Positions 16,502-25,237 of a stretch of DNA of 64,000 bases are shown here, in pieces; positions within the stretch are counted from its first letter, which is position 1, and every line of letters begins with the position of its first letter. Source of the stretch: Novosphingobium profundi (lineage in GTDB: Bacteria; Pseudomonadota; Alphaproteobacteria; Sphingomonadales; Sphingomonadaceae). The stretch is taken from assembly GCF_020524485.1 (NCBI RefSeq), contig NZ_JAIVLF010000003.1, positions 372,001 to 436,000 of the forward strand, in the 5' to 3' direction. The position numbers and the translations under genes are program-made. Below the pieces are notes generated by a model. That model worked only from the letters and a program-made list of their open reading frames with translations, was not told the DNA's origin and ran no database searches.

Positions 16502-18511
16502 ATGGCAATCGAAGCCGTAGATCATTCGCACTGGAGCCCGCTATTGGGCCGCCTGTGGTGGGACGCGATCCCACCCGACCCGATCGTGTGGGCCACCTTC
16601 GCGGGCGTGATGCTGGGCGGTATCGCCCTCGTCGCCGCCCTCACCTACTTCAAGGTCTGGGGCTATCTCTGGAAGGAGTGGTTCACCAGCGTGGACCACA
16701 AGAAGATCGGCATCATGTACATGGTGCTGGGCCTTGTCATGTTCATCCGCGGCTTTGCCGACGCGATCATGATGCGCCTCCAGCAGGCGCTCGCCTTCGG
16801 GGGCAGCGAGGGCTACCTCAACGCCCACCACTTCGACCAGGTCTTCACCGCCCACGGCGTGATCATGATCTTCTTTGCGGCCATGCCGTTCGTGACCGGT
16901 TTCATGAACTACGTGGTTCCGCTTCAGATCGGCGCCCGCGACGTCAGCTTCCCGTTCCTGAACAACTTCAGCTTCTGGATGACGACTTCGGGCGCGGTGC
17001 TGATCATGGCCTCGCTGTTCATCGGTGAGTTCGGGCAAACCGGCTGGCTGGCCTATCCCCCGCTCTCGGGCATCGCCTACAGCCCCTACGTGGGCGTCGA
17101 CTACTGGATCTGGTCGCTCCAGATCGCTGGTGTCGGTACGCTGCTCTCGGGCGTCAACCTGATCTGCACCATCGTCAAGATGCGCGCTCCGGGCATGAAC
17201 ATGATGAAGATGCCGATCTTCACCTGGACCGCCCTTTGCACCAACATCCTGATCGTGGCGGCCTTCCCGGTCCTGACCGCGGTGCTGACCATGCTGTCGA
17301 TGGACCGCTACCTGGGCTTCAACTTCTTCACCAACGATCTTGGCGGCAGCGCCATGATGTACGTGAACCTGATCTGGATCTGGGGTCACCCCGAGGTCTA
17401 CATCCTGATCCTGCCGATCTTCGGCGTGTTCTCGGAAATCACCGCCACCTTCTGCGGCAAGCGCCTCTTCGGCTACACCTCGATGGTCTACGCCACGATG
17501 GTCATCACCATCCTGTCGTACATCGTGTGGCTGCACCACTTCTTCACGATGGGTTCGGGCGCGAGCGTCAACTCGTTCTTCGGCATCACCACCATGGTGA
17601 TCTCGATCCCGACCGGTGCAAAGCTGTTCAACTGGCTCTTCACCATGTACCGCGGCCGCATCCGCTTCGAACTGCCCATGATGTGGACGGTTGCCTTCAT
17701 GGTCACCTTCACCATCGGCGGCATGACCGGCGTGCTGCTCGCCGTTCCCCCGGCGGACTTCGTCCTCCACAACTCGCTGTTCCTGATCGCCCACTTCCAC
17801 AACGTGATCATCGGCGGCGTCGTCTTCGGTGTCTTTGCCGGCATCAACTTCTGGTGGCCCAAGGCCTTCGGCTTCAAGCTCCACGAAGGTCTCGGCAAGA
17901 TTTCGTTCTGGTGCTGGGTGGTGGGCTTCTACCTTGCCTTCATGCCGCTCTACGTGCTGGGCCTCATGGGCGTTACCCGCCGCATGCGCGTCTTCGACGA
18001 TCCGAGCCTGCACATCTGGTTCATCATTGCCGCCATTGGCGCCGCGGTGATCGCAGCGGGCATCGGCGCCTTCGTCCTCCAGGTCGCCTTCTCGATCTGG
18101 AAGCGCAAGGAACTGGCCTGCGACGGCGACCCCTGGGGCGGCCGTACGCTGGAATGGTCGACCACCTCGCCCCCGCCGCACTACAACTTCGCGTTCACCC
18201 CGGTCGTCCACGACATTGACGCCTGGGAAGACATGAAGCGCTGCGACGTGGCCGCGCCCAAGTCGGGCTTCCTGGACATCCACATGCCCAGGAACACCGG
18301 CACCGGCATCATCCTCGGCGGGATCGCCACGGTCTTCGGCTTTGCCATGATCTGGCAGATCTGGTGGCTCGCCGCGATCACCTTCGTGGGCATGGTCGGC
18401 TACTCGATCGCCCATACCTTCAACTACAACCGCGACTATTACATCCCTGCCGATGAAGTCGCGGAAACCGAAGCGGCGGCCCATGGCCAGCCCCTGCCCG
18501 CAGGAGCCTGA
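16502..18511 (+). CDS. cyoB: ubiquinol oxidase subunit I
   Basis: A 669-residue haem-copper oxidase core subunit that reduces oxygen to water with quinol electrons and pumps protons. Visible are the haem-copper motif [20 protein letters not shown] (His-Tyr pair), the copper histidines in WLHHFFTMG, the haem ligands in HFHNVIIGG and the N-terminal HGVIMIFF. It starts 4 bp after cyoA. Haem O/A synthases are not in the window, though ferrochelatase is about 6 kb downstream. Confidence 0.97.
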   Translation: MAIEAVDHSHWSPLLGRLWWDAIPPDPIVWATFAGVMLGGIALVAALTYFKVWGYLWKEWFTSVDHKKIGIMYMVLGLVMFIRGFADAIMMRLQQALAFGGSEGYLNAHHFDQVFTAHGVIMIFFAAMPFVTGFMNYVVPLQIGARDVSFPFLNNFSFWMTTSGAVLIMASLFIGEFGQTGWLAYPPLSGIAYSPYVGVDYWIWSLQIAGVGTLLSGVNLICTIVKMRAPGMNMMKMPIFTWTALCTNILIVAAFPVLTAVLTMLSMDRYLGFNFFTNDLGGSAMMYVNLIWIWGHPEVYILILPIFGVFSEITATFCGKRLFGYTSMVYATMVITILSYIVWLHHFFTMGSGASVNSFFGITTMVISIPTGAKLFNWLFTMYRGRIRFELPMMWTVAFMVTFTIGGMTGVLLAVPPADFVLHNSLFLIAHFHNVIIGGVVFGVFAGINFWWPKAFGFKLHEGLGKISFWCWVVGFYLAFMPLYVLGLMGVTRRMRVFDDPSLHIWFIIAAIGAAVIAAGIGAFVLQVAFSIWKRKELACDGDPWGGRTLEWSTTSPPPHYNFAFTPVVHDIDAWEDMKRCDVAAPKSGFLDIHMPRNTGTGIILGGIATVFGFAMIWQIWWLAAITFVGMVGYSIAHTFNYNRDYYIPADEVAETEAAAHGQPLPAGA

Positions 18512-18514
18512 ACC

Positions 18515-19174
18515 ATGACCGCCACGACACGGGACACCATGACCAACTCGACCGCGACCGCGGCCAGCCCCGAAGCGCGCACCGCCGCCTTCTACGAGCT
18601 GGAGCCGCACCACCATCCCGAAGGCGCCAGCACCATGCTGGGCTTCTGGATCTACCTGATGAGCGACTGCCTCATCTTCGCGATGCTCTTCGCGGCCTAC
18701 GGCGTTCTCGGCGGCAACTTTGCCGCCGGGCCCGGCCCCAAGGACCTGTTCGAGCTGCCGCTGATCGCGGTGAACACCGCGATGCTGCTGTTCTCCTCGA
18801 TCACCTATGGCTTTGCGATGCTGGTGATGGAAAAGGGCAAGGTCCGCGCGACGCAGGGGTGGCTGCTGGTCACCGCCGTCTTCGGCGCTTCGTTCCTTGC
18901 CATCGAGCTCTACGAGTTCTCGCACCTGATCCATGAGGGCGCCGGCCCCTGGCGTTCGGGCTTCCTCACCGCGTTCTTCTCGCTGGTGGGCACCCACGGC
19001 CTGCACGTCACCTTCGGCCTGATCTGGCTGTTCACGCTCGTCGTGCAGCTTTCGAAGAAGGGCCTGACCCCGGCCAACCAGCGCCGTCTGCAGTGCCTCT
19101 CGCTGTTCTGGCACTTCCTCGACGTCATCTGGATCGGCGTCTTCACCTTCGTCTACCTGATGGGAATGCTGTGA
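18515..19174 (+). CDS. cyoC: ubiquinol oxidase subunit III
   Basis: A 219-residue membrane subunit with about five helices. It shows the family segments LGFWIYLMSDCLIFAMLFAAY, GTHGLHVTFGLIW and LFWHFLDVIWIGVFTFVYL. It starts 3 bp after cyoB and shares one base with the cyoD start. The N terminus may begin at the ATG 18539 (MTNSTATAAS), since the first eight residues look dispensable. Confidence 0.95.
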   Translation: MTATTRDTMTNSTATAASPEARTAAFYELEPHHHPEGASTMLGFWIYLMSDCLIFAMLFAAYGVLGGNFAAGPGPKDLFELPLIAVNTAMLLFSSITYGFAMLVMEKGKVRATQGWLLVTAVFGASFLAIELYEFSHLIHEGAGPWRSGFLTAFFSLVGTHGLHVTFGLIWLFTLVVQLSKKGLTPANQRRLQCLSLFWHFLDVIWIGVFTFVYLMGML

Positions 19175-19554
19175 TGAGCGACCACTCCAACCCCCACGCG
19201 GAAGATCACCACGACGACCACGGCGCCGGCCACGGCACCATGCGCGACTACGTGATCGGCTTTCTGCTCTCGGTCATCCTCACCGCCATTCCCTTCTGGC
19301 TGGTGATGACCGACGCGATTGCCGACAAGGCGACCACCGCCATCGTCATCATGGCTTTCGCGATCGTGCAGATCGTCGTTCACATGATCTACTTCCTGCA
19401 CATGAACACCAAGTCCAACAACGGCTGGACGGTCATGGCCCTGATCTTCACGATCATCATCGTGGTCATTGCCCTCTCCGGCTCGCTGTGGGTCATGCAT
19501 CACCTGAACACCAACATGATGCCGATGCCCCACGACATGGGACAGCTGCCCTGA
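19174..19554 (+). CDS. cyoD: ubiquinol oxidase subunit IV
   Basis: A 126-residue small membrane subunit. A histidine-rich cytoplasmic N terminus (HAEDHHDDHGAGHG) precedes three helices, including YVIGFLLSVILTAIPFW and VIMAFAIVQIVVHMIYFLHM, as in CyoD. It overlaps the cyoC stop (TGATG). Confidence 0.95.
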   Translation: MSDHSNPHAEDHHDDHGAGHGTMRDYVIGFLLSVILTAIPFWLVMTDAIADKATTAIVIMAFAIVQIVVHMIYFLHMNTKSNNGWTVMALIFTIIIVVIALSGSLWVMHHLNTNMMPMPHDMGQLP

Positions 19555-19571
19555 CCCGGCCTGTGGCCGAC

Positions 19572-20309
19572 ATGGACACGCAGAAAGAAGCGCGGCGGCC
19601 CTGGGGGCTCGCCGCGTTTCTCCTTCTGGCCGCTGTCCTCTTCCTTGCGCTGGGCATCTGGCAGGTCCAGCGCATGCACTGGAAGCATGACCTGATCGCC
19701 CGCGTGAACGCACGTGTCACCGCCGCGCCCGTCACACTCCCCACGCCCGATGCGCTCAGCAAGCTGCACAAGGATTCCTACGAATACCTGCGCGTCGAGA
19801 TCGCCGGGCAGTACCGCCCCGCCGCCACCGCCCTCGTGCGCGCAGCGACGGCCCTTGGCACCGGTTACTGGACGATGACCCTCCTCGAGACCGGGGAGGG
19901 TCGCAAGGTCTGGATCAACCGGGGCTACCTGCCCTCGGGCACCGATCTTGCCACCGCCCGCGCCAGCGCGCCCGAAGGCCCCGTCCGCGTGATCGGCCTC
20001 GTGCGCCTCTCCGAGCCCGAAGGCAGCCTCCTGCAATCGAACCGGCCCGCCGACGAGCGCTGGTACTCGCGCGACCTCGTAGCGCTTTCGGAAGCCCGCG
20101 GGACAGGCCGCAGTGAACCCGTATTCATCGACGTCCAGGAAGAGAAGGCTGAGCGTCCCGCCACGGGCGAGCCCCCCGTTCCCGGCCTTACCGTCATCCA
20201 CTTTCCAGACAACCACCTCGGCTACGCGCTGACCTGGTTTGCGCTTTGCGCACTCTCGCTTTTCGGAATTTTCCTTGCATGGAGGCGCACAGGCCGCTCA
20301 TTGGCCTGA
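19572..20309 (+). CDS. SURF1 family oxidase assembly protein
   Basis: A 245-residue SURF1/Shy1 protein with one helix at each end (LAAFLLLAAVLFLALGIWQVQR and YALTWFALCALSLFGIFLAW). Between them lies a periplasmic domain with VWINRGYLP and NHLGYALTWF. SURF1 proteins help deliver haem to haem-copper oxidases, and Paracoccus has a separate form serving the quinol oxidase. Its place right after cyoD suggests that role here. A GTG at 19563 is an alternative start. Confidence 0.9.
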   Translation: MDTQKEARRPWGLAAFLLLAAVLFLALGIWQVQRMHWKHDLIARVNARVTAAPVTLPTPDALSKLHKDSYEYLRVEIAGQYRPAATALVRAATALGTGYWTMTLLETGEGRKVWINRGYLPSGTDLATARASAPEGPVRVIGLVRLSEPEGSLLQSNRPADERWYSRDLVALSEARGTGRSEPVFIDVQEEKAERPATGEPPVPGLTVIHFPDNHLGYALTWFALCALSLFGIFLAWRRTGRSLA

Positions 20310-21604
20310 TGCACCTCATGGCCCCGCCCCCCGCGACCCGCTCGGAAAGCTGGCGCAACGTCTACCTGCTGATGCAGCTGCGCTGGATCGCGGTGATCGG
20401 CCAGCTCGTGACGATCGTGGGGGTGGCCCAACTGTTCGCGGTGCGCCTGCCGCTCGGCCCCCTCCTGCTCGCGCCGCTGTTCCTGATCGTCCTCAACTTC
20501 ACGATCGCAGGCGTCCTCGCGCGGCGCACCAGCTTCCCCCAGCCCGAGCTGTTCTCCGCGCTCCTCATTGATGTCGGCGTTCTGACCTGGCAGCTCTACC
20601 ATTCGGGCGGCGCGACCAACCCCTTCACTTTCCTGTTCCTGCTGCAGATCGTGATCGGCGCGGTGATCCTGGAGAAGCAGTGGAGCTGGGCCATCGCGGC
20701 CATCGCCAGCCTTGCCGTCTTTGCCCTCACCTTCGTCTACATCCCGCTCGAACTGCCCGCCGAGCACCTCGACAATCCCTTCGGCCTCTATCTCCTGGGC
20801 AGCCTGTTCTGCTTCATCCTGACCGCCGTGCTGCTCGTCGTTTTCGTGATCCGGCTTGATCGCAACCGTCGCGACAGCACGAGCGCGCTCGCCGAGCTCC
20901 AGCAACAGGCGGCCGAGGAAGACCACATCATCCGCATGGGCCTGCTCGCCTCGGGCGCGGCGCACGAACTGGGCACGCCCCTTTCGCTGCTCTCGGTCGT
21001 GCTCGGGGACTGGGCGCGCCTCCCCCGCATCGCCGACGATCCCGAGCTGAGCGAGGACCTTGGCGCCATGCGCACAGAGCTTGAGCGCTGCAAGACCATC
21101 GTCGGCGGGATCCTCATGTCGGCGGGCGAGATGCGCGGGGTGAACCCGGCCGTCACCACCGTACGGGCCTTCTTCGAGGACCTTCTTGCCGAATGGGATG
21201 CCCGCAGCGAGGGCGAACTGCGCTTCCTCGACGAGATCGGCGAGGACATCGTGATCGTGGCCGACCCGGGGCTTCGCCAGGTCATCGGCAATGTCATCGA
21301 CAACGCCCAGGAAGTCTCGCCCCAGCTCGTCGTGCTGGCGCTCGAACGCCGCGGCGAGGACATCATCGTCACGGTGACCGACCGCGGCCCCGGCTTCACG
21401 CCCGAGATGCTGGCGCGGGTCGGCCAGCCCTATTCCTCGACCAAGGGGCGCCCGGGCGGTGGCCTTGGGCTGTTCCTTGTCGTAAACGTGGTGCGCAAGC
21501 TTGGCGGACAGGTTCAGGTCGCGAATCTGGACGCGGGCGGCGCCCGTGTGCGCCTGACCCTCCCCCTCGCCGCGCTTGCCTACACCAAGGACGACACGCC
21601 ATGA
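20309..21604 (+). CDS. regB: redox sensor histidine kinase RegB/PrrB type
   Basis: About 431 residues. Six membrane segments carry the quinone-binding motif GGATNPF (in SGGATNPFTFLFLLQ), followed by the H-box GAAHELGTPLS, a cysteine in ELERCKTIVGG that corresponds to the redox-active RegB cysteine, and the ATP-binding N and G boxes (NVIDNAQEVS, GGGLGLFLVV). RegB senses the ubiquinone pool and thiol redox state and controls respiratory genes through RegA. The chosen ATG at 20309 overlaps the SURF1 stop (TGATG); an in-frame start 21 codons upstream is possible. Being cotranscribed with cyo is notable. Confidence 0.9.
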   Translation: MHLMAPPPATRSESWRNVYLLMQLRWIAVIGQLVTIVGVAQLFAVRLPLGPLLLAPLFLIVLNFTIAGVLARRTSFPQPELFSALLIDVGVLTWQLYHSGGATNPFTFLFLLQIVIGAVILEKQWSWAIAAIASLAVFALTFVYIPLELPAEHLDNPFGLYLLGSLFCFILTAVLLVVFVIRLDRNRRDSTSALAELQQQAAEEDHIIRMGLLASGAAHELGTPLSLLSVVLGDWARLPRIADDPELSEDLGAMRTELERCKTIVGGILMSAGEMRGVNPAVTTVRAFFEDLLAEWDARSEGELRFLDEIGEDIVIVADPGLRQVIGNVIDNAQEVSPQLVVLALERRGEDIIVTVTDRGPGFTPEMLARVGQPYSSTKGRPGGGLGLFLVVNVVRKLGGQVQVANLDAGGARVRLTLPLAALAYTKDDTP

Positions 21605-22167
21605 CCACCTTGCCCGAAGACGGGCCAGCCCCCACCGAGCCCCCCGCCCCCAGCTTGCTCATCGTCGAGGACGATCCGGCCTTTTCGCGCACGCTTGCCC
21701 GCTCGTTCGAACGGCGCGGCTACCGCGTGGCCTGCGCGGCCAGCGCGCAGGAAGCCTCCGAGCTCGCCCGCGCGGACCAGTTCGCCTACGCGGTCGTGGA
21801 CCTGAAGCTGGGCACCGATTCCGGCCTTACCGTGGTGCAGGACCTTCACGAGCACGATCCCGACACCCACATCGTCGTCCTCACCGGCTTTGCCAGCATC
21901 GCGACTGCCGTGGAGGCGATCAAGCTCGGCGCCTCGCACTACCTCGCCAAGCCCAGCAATTCCGACGACATCGAAGCCGCCTTCGCGAGCAAGCAGGGCG
22001 ACGCCACGATACCGGTCGAGGGGCGCAAGACCTCGATCAAGACGCTGGAGTGGGAATATATCCACCAGACCCTGGTGGAGTGTGACTTCAACATCTCCGA
22101 AGCGGCCCGCCGCCTTGGTCTCCACCGCCGCACGCTCGCCCGCAAGCTGGAAAAGCGCCGACTGTAG
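21601..22167 (+). CDS. regA: redox response regulator RegA/PrrA/ActR type
   Basis: A 188-residue regulator. The receiver domain has the acidic pair IVEDD, the phospho-acceptor in VVDLKLGTDSG and the lysine in LAKPSN. The C-terminal Fis-type helix-turn-helix NISEAARRLGLHRRTLARKLEKRRL is the RegA hallmark. It overlaps regB by 4 bp. It probably regulates cyo and other energy genes according to redox state. Confidence 0.94.
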   Translation: MTTLPEDGPAPTEPPAPSLLIVEDDPAFSRTLARSFERRGYRVACAASAQEASELARADQFAYAVVDLKLGTDSGLTVVQDLHEHDPDTHIVVLTGFASIATAVEAIKLGASHYLAKPSNSDDIEAAFASKQGDATIPVEGRKTSIKTLEWEYIHQTLVECDFNISEAARRLGLHRRTLARKLEKRRL

Positions 22168-22563
22168 CGCAGGCATCAGGCAGGAGAGGGAGCAGCCGGG
22201 TCTCGCTGCGCGGCTCTTGATGCGAGAGGAGAACATCCAAGCCAAGGCAGGAAAATGAGTCCGAGGGCCATCGCCCTCGGGCTCCCCAAACTGTCTAGGT
22301 CACTTTTCGCACGCAACCTTGCCCGAGAACGGTGGGGACGCCCTTTGGGAGGCAAGGGGCGATGGCCCCTTGCAAGGACCAGTGCGTCTTCCACTTCGTC
22401 CGGCTTGCGATCCGCCAGCTCATATGCCGCCGTAAGGACACATGCCTTGGCGCGTCCCGACTGCAACACCCAAGGCTGCCCCCTTCCGCACAATTGCGGA
22501 TAGGGCATTTCGCGAGTCCCGCCCTAACGCCGCAGCAGCCCGTTTCGTGACAAGACCGGACCC
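22168..22563. other. intergenic region between regA and the PilZ gene
   Basis: This 396-bp stretch holds the REPIN-like repeat at 22258-22372 and a palindrome TCCGCA-CAAT-TGCGGA at 22485-22500. A minus-strand open frame crosses it but has no recognisable product and reads through the repeat, so I do not call it a gene. Confidence 0.5.
22258..22372. repeat. REPIN-like palindromic repeat, copy 3 (complete)
   Basis: Left hairpin CCGAGGGC-CATC-GCCCTCGG (22261-22280) and right hairpin CAAGGGGC-GATG-GCCCCTTG (22353-22372), with a more diverged centre than the copies at 2416 and 32485. It lies 90 bp after regA. Confidence 0.8.
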
Positions 22564-23001
22564 ATGCGCGAAACCGATCCTTCCGATTGCCACGTACGCC
22601 GCCGGACCATCACCCGCGCCGCGCTGGAGCATCGCCCCGAAGTACCCTCCGGACGGCGCAGCCAGAGCCGCCTGCGCGTGCGGTTACCGGCCCGGATCGA
22701 GACCCTGGCCGAGGATTTCCAAGTCATTCTGGCCGATCTTTCCGGTAACGGCGCGCGCTTCCTGACCGACGCCCGGCTCACCCGGGGCAGCGAGGTCGTG
22801 CTGGCCTGGGGCCGCCATGAAGCCTTCGGCGAGGTCGTCTGGTGCGCCCACAACCAGTGTGGCCTTGCGTTCGTCGAACCGCTCGATCGGCGCGTCCTTC
22901 TCGACACCCGCGCCCTCAACGATGCAGCCCAGCTGCCCGACGATCGGGCCATGCTCAAGCAGATCGCTTCGCAATGGGTGCGCGGTGTACGCCGCCTCTA
23001 G
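22564..23001 (+). CDS. PilZ domain protein
   Basis: A 145-residue protein whose core (about residues 30-115) fits the PilZ fold. It has a basic stretch RSQSRLRVRLPARIE upstream of the DLSGNGARF motif (D-x-S-x-x-G), then a strand with VVWCAHNQCGLAFVEPLD. PilZ domains bind cyclic di-GMP through the arginines and DxSxxG. The first arginine motif is not the classical RxxxR spacing in one block (RLRVR), so binding is likely but unproven. It is isolated between repeats. Confidence 0.75.
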   Translation: MRETDPSDCHVRRRTITRAALEHRPEVPSGRRSQSRLRVRLPARIETLAEDFQVILADLSGNGARFLTDARLTRGSEVVLAWGRHEAFGEVVWCAHNQCGLAFVEPLDRRVLLDTRALNDAAQLPDDRAMLKQIASQWVRGVRRL

Positions 23002-23079
23002 TTCGGCTTGCCAACTCCCCGGGATCCTCCAACTGGATCCCTCACGTCCCGCCCGCTGCCTTCGCCGAGAAGGCCGGGG

Positions 23080-23117
23080 TTTCCGATTCCGGGGTCAAGG
23101 GGCGATGGCCCCTTGAA
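23080..23117. repeat. REPIN-like repeat, copy 4 (right half only)
   Basis: TTCCGATTCCGGGGT followed by the hairpin CAAGGGGC-GATG-GCCCCTTG (23096-23115) matches the right end of copies 1 and 5. The left hairpin is missing. It sits between two convergent genes. Confidence 0.7.
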
Positions 23118-23168
23118 AGTAGTCCCCCTTCATTATCTTATGGCCCTTGGGGCCCAACTCCCCCACCC

Positions 23169-24143
23169 TCAAAGCGGCATCGCCCCGGACAGTTCGAGCT
23201 GTGCGAAATAGCGCGCCATGGCGTCCTGCGTGGATTGGGAAAGTGCAATGAAGGCCCGTCGTCGGTCGCTGTCATCGCAGACCCGCACGAACAGCCCGGC
23301 CTCCACCATCTGGCCGATCCAGCGCAGCGCCGTTGTCGGGGGCACGCCCGAGGCGATGCACAGCGACGTCACCGAAACACGCTTCCCTTCTCCTTGCGAG
23401 GCGGTGAGATCGAGCAGCATGTCCCAGGCCGGATCGGCAAAGAGATCGCCTTCGAAGAAGCGCCCGCGCTGCTGGCGCTGGCGCAGGATCCGGCGCACGA
23501 GCGCGGCCGGAGGAAGTTCAGGGGGCGTATCGGCCTTGGCGCTCGTTCCAGGCTTCGTCTCGACCCTTTGGCCGAAGTCGAAAACAGGACCATTGCCCGG
23601 TACCCCGGCTCCCGATCCGGGTCCCAGCCGCTGGATCTGCCCGGCGATCTGGCCGACCTGTTCGGTCAGCCGTAGCAGCATCAGGCGGTCGTCCTCGGAC
23701 AGTTCGCGCAGGCGCGTCTGGCCGAAGGTTGCCATGACCCGGCCAAGCGCGAGCACGCGTTCCGCCCGGTCGGGATCGACCAGCAGGATCGGATCGGACT
23801 GATCCATGCACGAAAAAACACAGTCGAGCGCCTCCACCGATGTCGAAACGATGAGGCGCGTGCCCGAGCGCCGGGCCGTCTGATCAAGGCGCGCCAGCAT
23901 GGCGGTGCCGCGCGCATCGACCTGTGGGCAATCGACAAGGACAATGTCCCCCAGCGGCCGGACATCCTCGAACGCGAGATCCTCCAGGCTCCCCGTCGCT
24001 GTAACCTCCAGCCCGGCGGCGACCGCGTCTTCGCGTACGCCCGCGCGCAGATTGGGCCTGTCCGCGTAGATTGAGAGCCGGGTACGCGCCTGCCCGGCCT
24101 CCCCGTAAGCGAAATCCCCGTGCGAAACGTCCGTCCCTCGCAT
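23169..24143 (-). CDS. winged-helix DNA-binding protein with receiver-like N-terminal domain
   Basis: A 324-residue protein. The C-terminal third carries a MarR-like winged helix found in sphingomonads (FFEGDLFADPAWDMLLDLTAS, VTSLCIASGVPPTTALRWIGQMVEAGLFVR, DSDRRRAFIALS). The N-terminal part (RTRLSIYADRP, DIVLVDCPQVD) looks like a diverged receiver or Rossmann domain, without a clear phosphorylation pocket. Residues 165-215 are a glycine/proline-rich linker. It probably regulates transcription; target unknown. It lies 83 bp downstream of hemH in the same direction, and a promoter-like TTGACG-N16-TACTCC lies in that gap on the minus strand (-35 at 24202). Confidence 0.65.
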   Translation of the reverse strand: MRGTDVSHGDFAYGEAGQARTRLSIYADRPNLRAGVREDAVAAGLEVTATGSLEDLAFEDVRPLGDIVLVDCPQVDARGTAMLARLDQTARRSGTRLIVSTSVEALDCVFSCMDQSDPILLVDPDRAERVLALGRVMATFGQTRLRELSEDDRLMLLRLTEQVGQIAGQIQRLGPGSGAGVPGNGPVFDFGQRVETKPGTSAKADTPPELPPAALVRRILRQRQQRGRFFEGDLFADPAWDMLLDLTASQGEGKRVSVTSLCIASGVPPTTALRWIGQMVEAGLFVRVCDDSDRRRAFIALSQSTQDAMARYFAQLELSGAMPL

Positions 24144-24226
24144 CTGCCCGACTCCGTAAAGCTCCGATAGAACAGGAGTAGAACAAAGAAGAGTGGCGTC
24201 AATCGCGCGGCCCGGTTAAATTCCTG

Positions 24227-25237
24227 TCACCAGCCTCCAAGTTCCTGACGGACAAGTATTTCCAGCATCTCGATGCCGATGGGCTTGGCATTGAGGCAGG
24301 TCAGCGTCGCGAAGTCCTGCCCCCCTGCCTCCTCGAACTGTTCGCGCCCGCGCAGGGCCAATTCTTCGAGTGTCTCCACGCAATCGGCCGAAAAGCCCGG
24401 AGCCGCCACCGCGATCCGCTTCGTGCCAGCCGCCGCTTCCTTCGCCAGCACCACGTCGGTCGCCGGCTCCAGCCACTTGGCGCGCCCGAAACGCGACTGG
24501 AAGCTCGTCTCGACCCGCAGATCGGGCAGGCGCCGGGCCAGCCGTTCAGAGAGCAGGCGCGCGGTCTTGCGGCATTGGCAGTGGTAAGGATCGCCCAGAT
24601 GCAGCGTGCGTTCGGGCATCCCGTGGAAGGAGAGCAGCAGCACCTCGGGCACGAACGCCAGCGCCTCGATTTGTGCAGCCAGGTCCTCTTCGAGCGCCGC
24701 GATATGGGCAGGATGGTCGTAGTAGGGGGGCAGCGTGCGGATCGCCGGTTGCCAGCGCATCCCCTTCAGCGCCTCGCCCAGCTTGTCCATCACCGAGGCG
24801 GTCGTTGCGCCCGAATACTGCGGGTAGAGCGGGGCGATGAGGATACGGTCGCACCCCTCGTCCTTCAAGGCCTGGAGCCGGTCGGGGATCGAGGGATTGC
24901 CATAGCGCATGGCCCAATCGACCCGGACATCGACGCCCAGACGCGCCTGGAGCGCCTCGGCCTGGTCGCTGGTGATGGCGGCCAGCGGCGAGCCCTTCTC
25001 GGTCCAGACCTGGCTATAGGCATGCGCGGACTTGGCCGGGCGCGTGCGCAGGATGATCCCGTGCAGGATCGGCTTCCAGGCGAGCGGCGGGATCTCGATC
25101 ACGCGCGGGTCGGACAGGAACTCGGCAAGATAGCGGCGTACGGCCGGCGCGGTGGGTGCCTCGGGCGTGCCCAGGTTGACCAGCAAGACGCCGATACGCC
25201 CCACAGGGGCTGCCGGATGAGTGTCGGGACGCAGCAT
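24227..25237 (-). CDS. hemH: ferrochelatase
   Basis: A 336-residue HemH that inserts ferrous iron into protoporphyrin IX, the last step of haem synthesis. It opens with VLLVNLGTPEAP and has YPQYSGATTASVMD, the catalytic histidine in LLSFHGMPERTLHLGDPYHCQC and the C-terminal glutamate region APGFSADCVETLEEL. I chose ATG 25237, which overlaps the preceding stop as TGATG. A GTG one codon upstream also exists. It is the last gene of a three-gene operon, and haem demand from the cyo oxidase is a plausible link. Confidence 0.96.
   Translation of the reverse strand: MLRPDTHPAAPVGRIGVLLVNLGTPEAPTAPAVRRYLAEFLSDPRVIEIPPLAWKPILHGIILRTRPAKSAHAYSQVWTEKGSPLAAITSDQAEALQARLGVDVRVDWAMRYGNPSIPDRLQALKDEGCDRILIAPLYPQYSGATTASVMDKLGEALKGMRWQPAIRTLPPYYDHPAHIAALEEDLAAQIEALAFVPEVLLLSFHGMPERTLHLGDPYHCQCRKTARLLSERLARRLPDLRVETSFQSRFGRAKWLEPATDVVLAKEAAAGTKRIAVAAPGFSADCVETLEELALRGREQFEEAGGQDFATLTCLNAKPIGIEMLEILVRQELGGW

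Noticed and set aside
16541..19114. Very long open frame (over 850 codons) antisense to cyoB and cyoC
   Set aside because: Typical of GC-rich coding DNA read on the opposite strand. It has low-complexity Arg/His/Asp/Glu composition, no domain, and covers clear genes. The same applies to 767-2446, 53681-56212, 9162-10985 and 38836-42117.
22485..22500. Palindrome TCCGCA-CAAT-TGCGGA resembling the island operator
   Set aside because: Spacing between the half-sites is three bases longer than in the island set and it lies 25 kb away beside a PilZ gene, so I did not include it in the regulon.
22176..22508. Minus-strand open frame between regA and the PilZ gene
   Set aside because: It reads through the REPIN-like repeat, has no recognisable domain and no convincing ribosome site.
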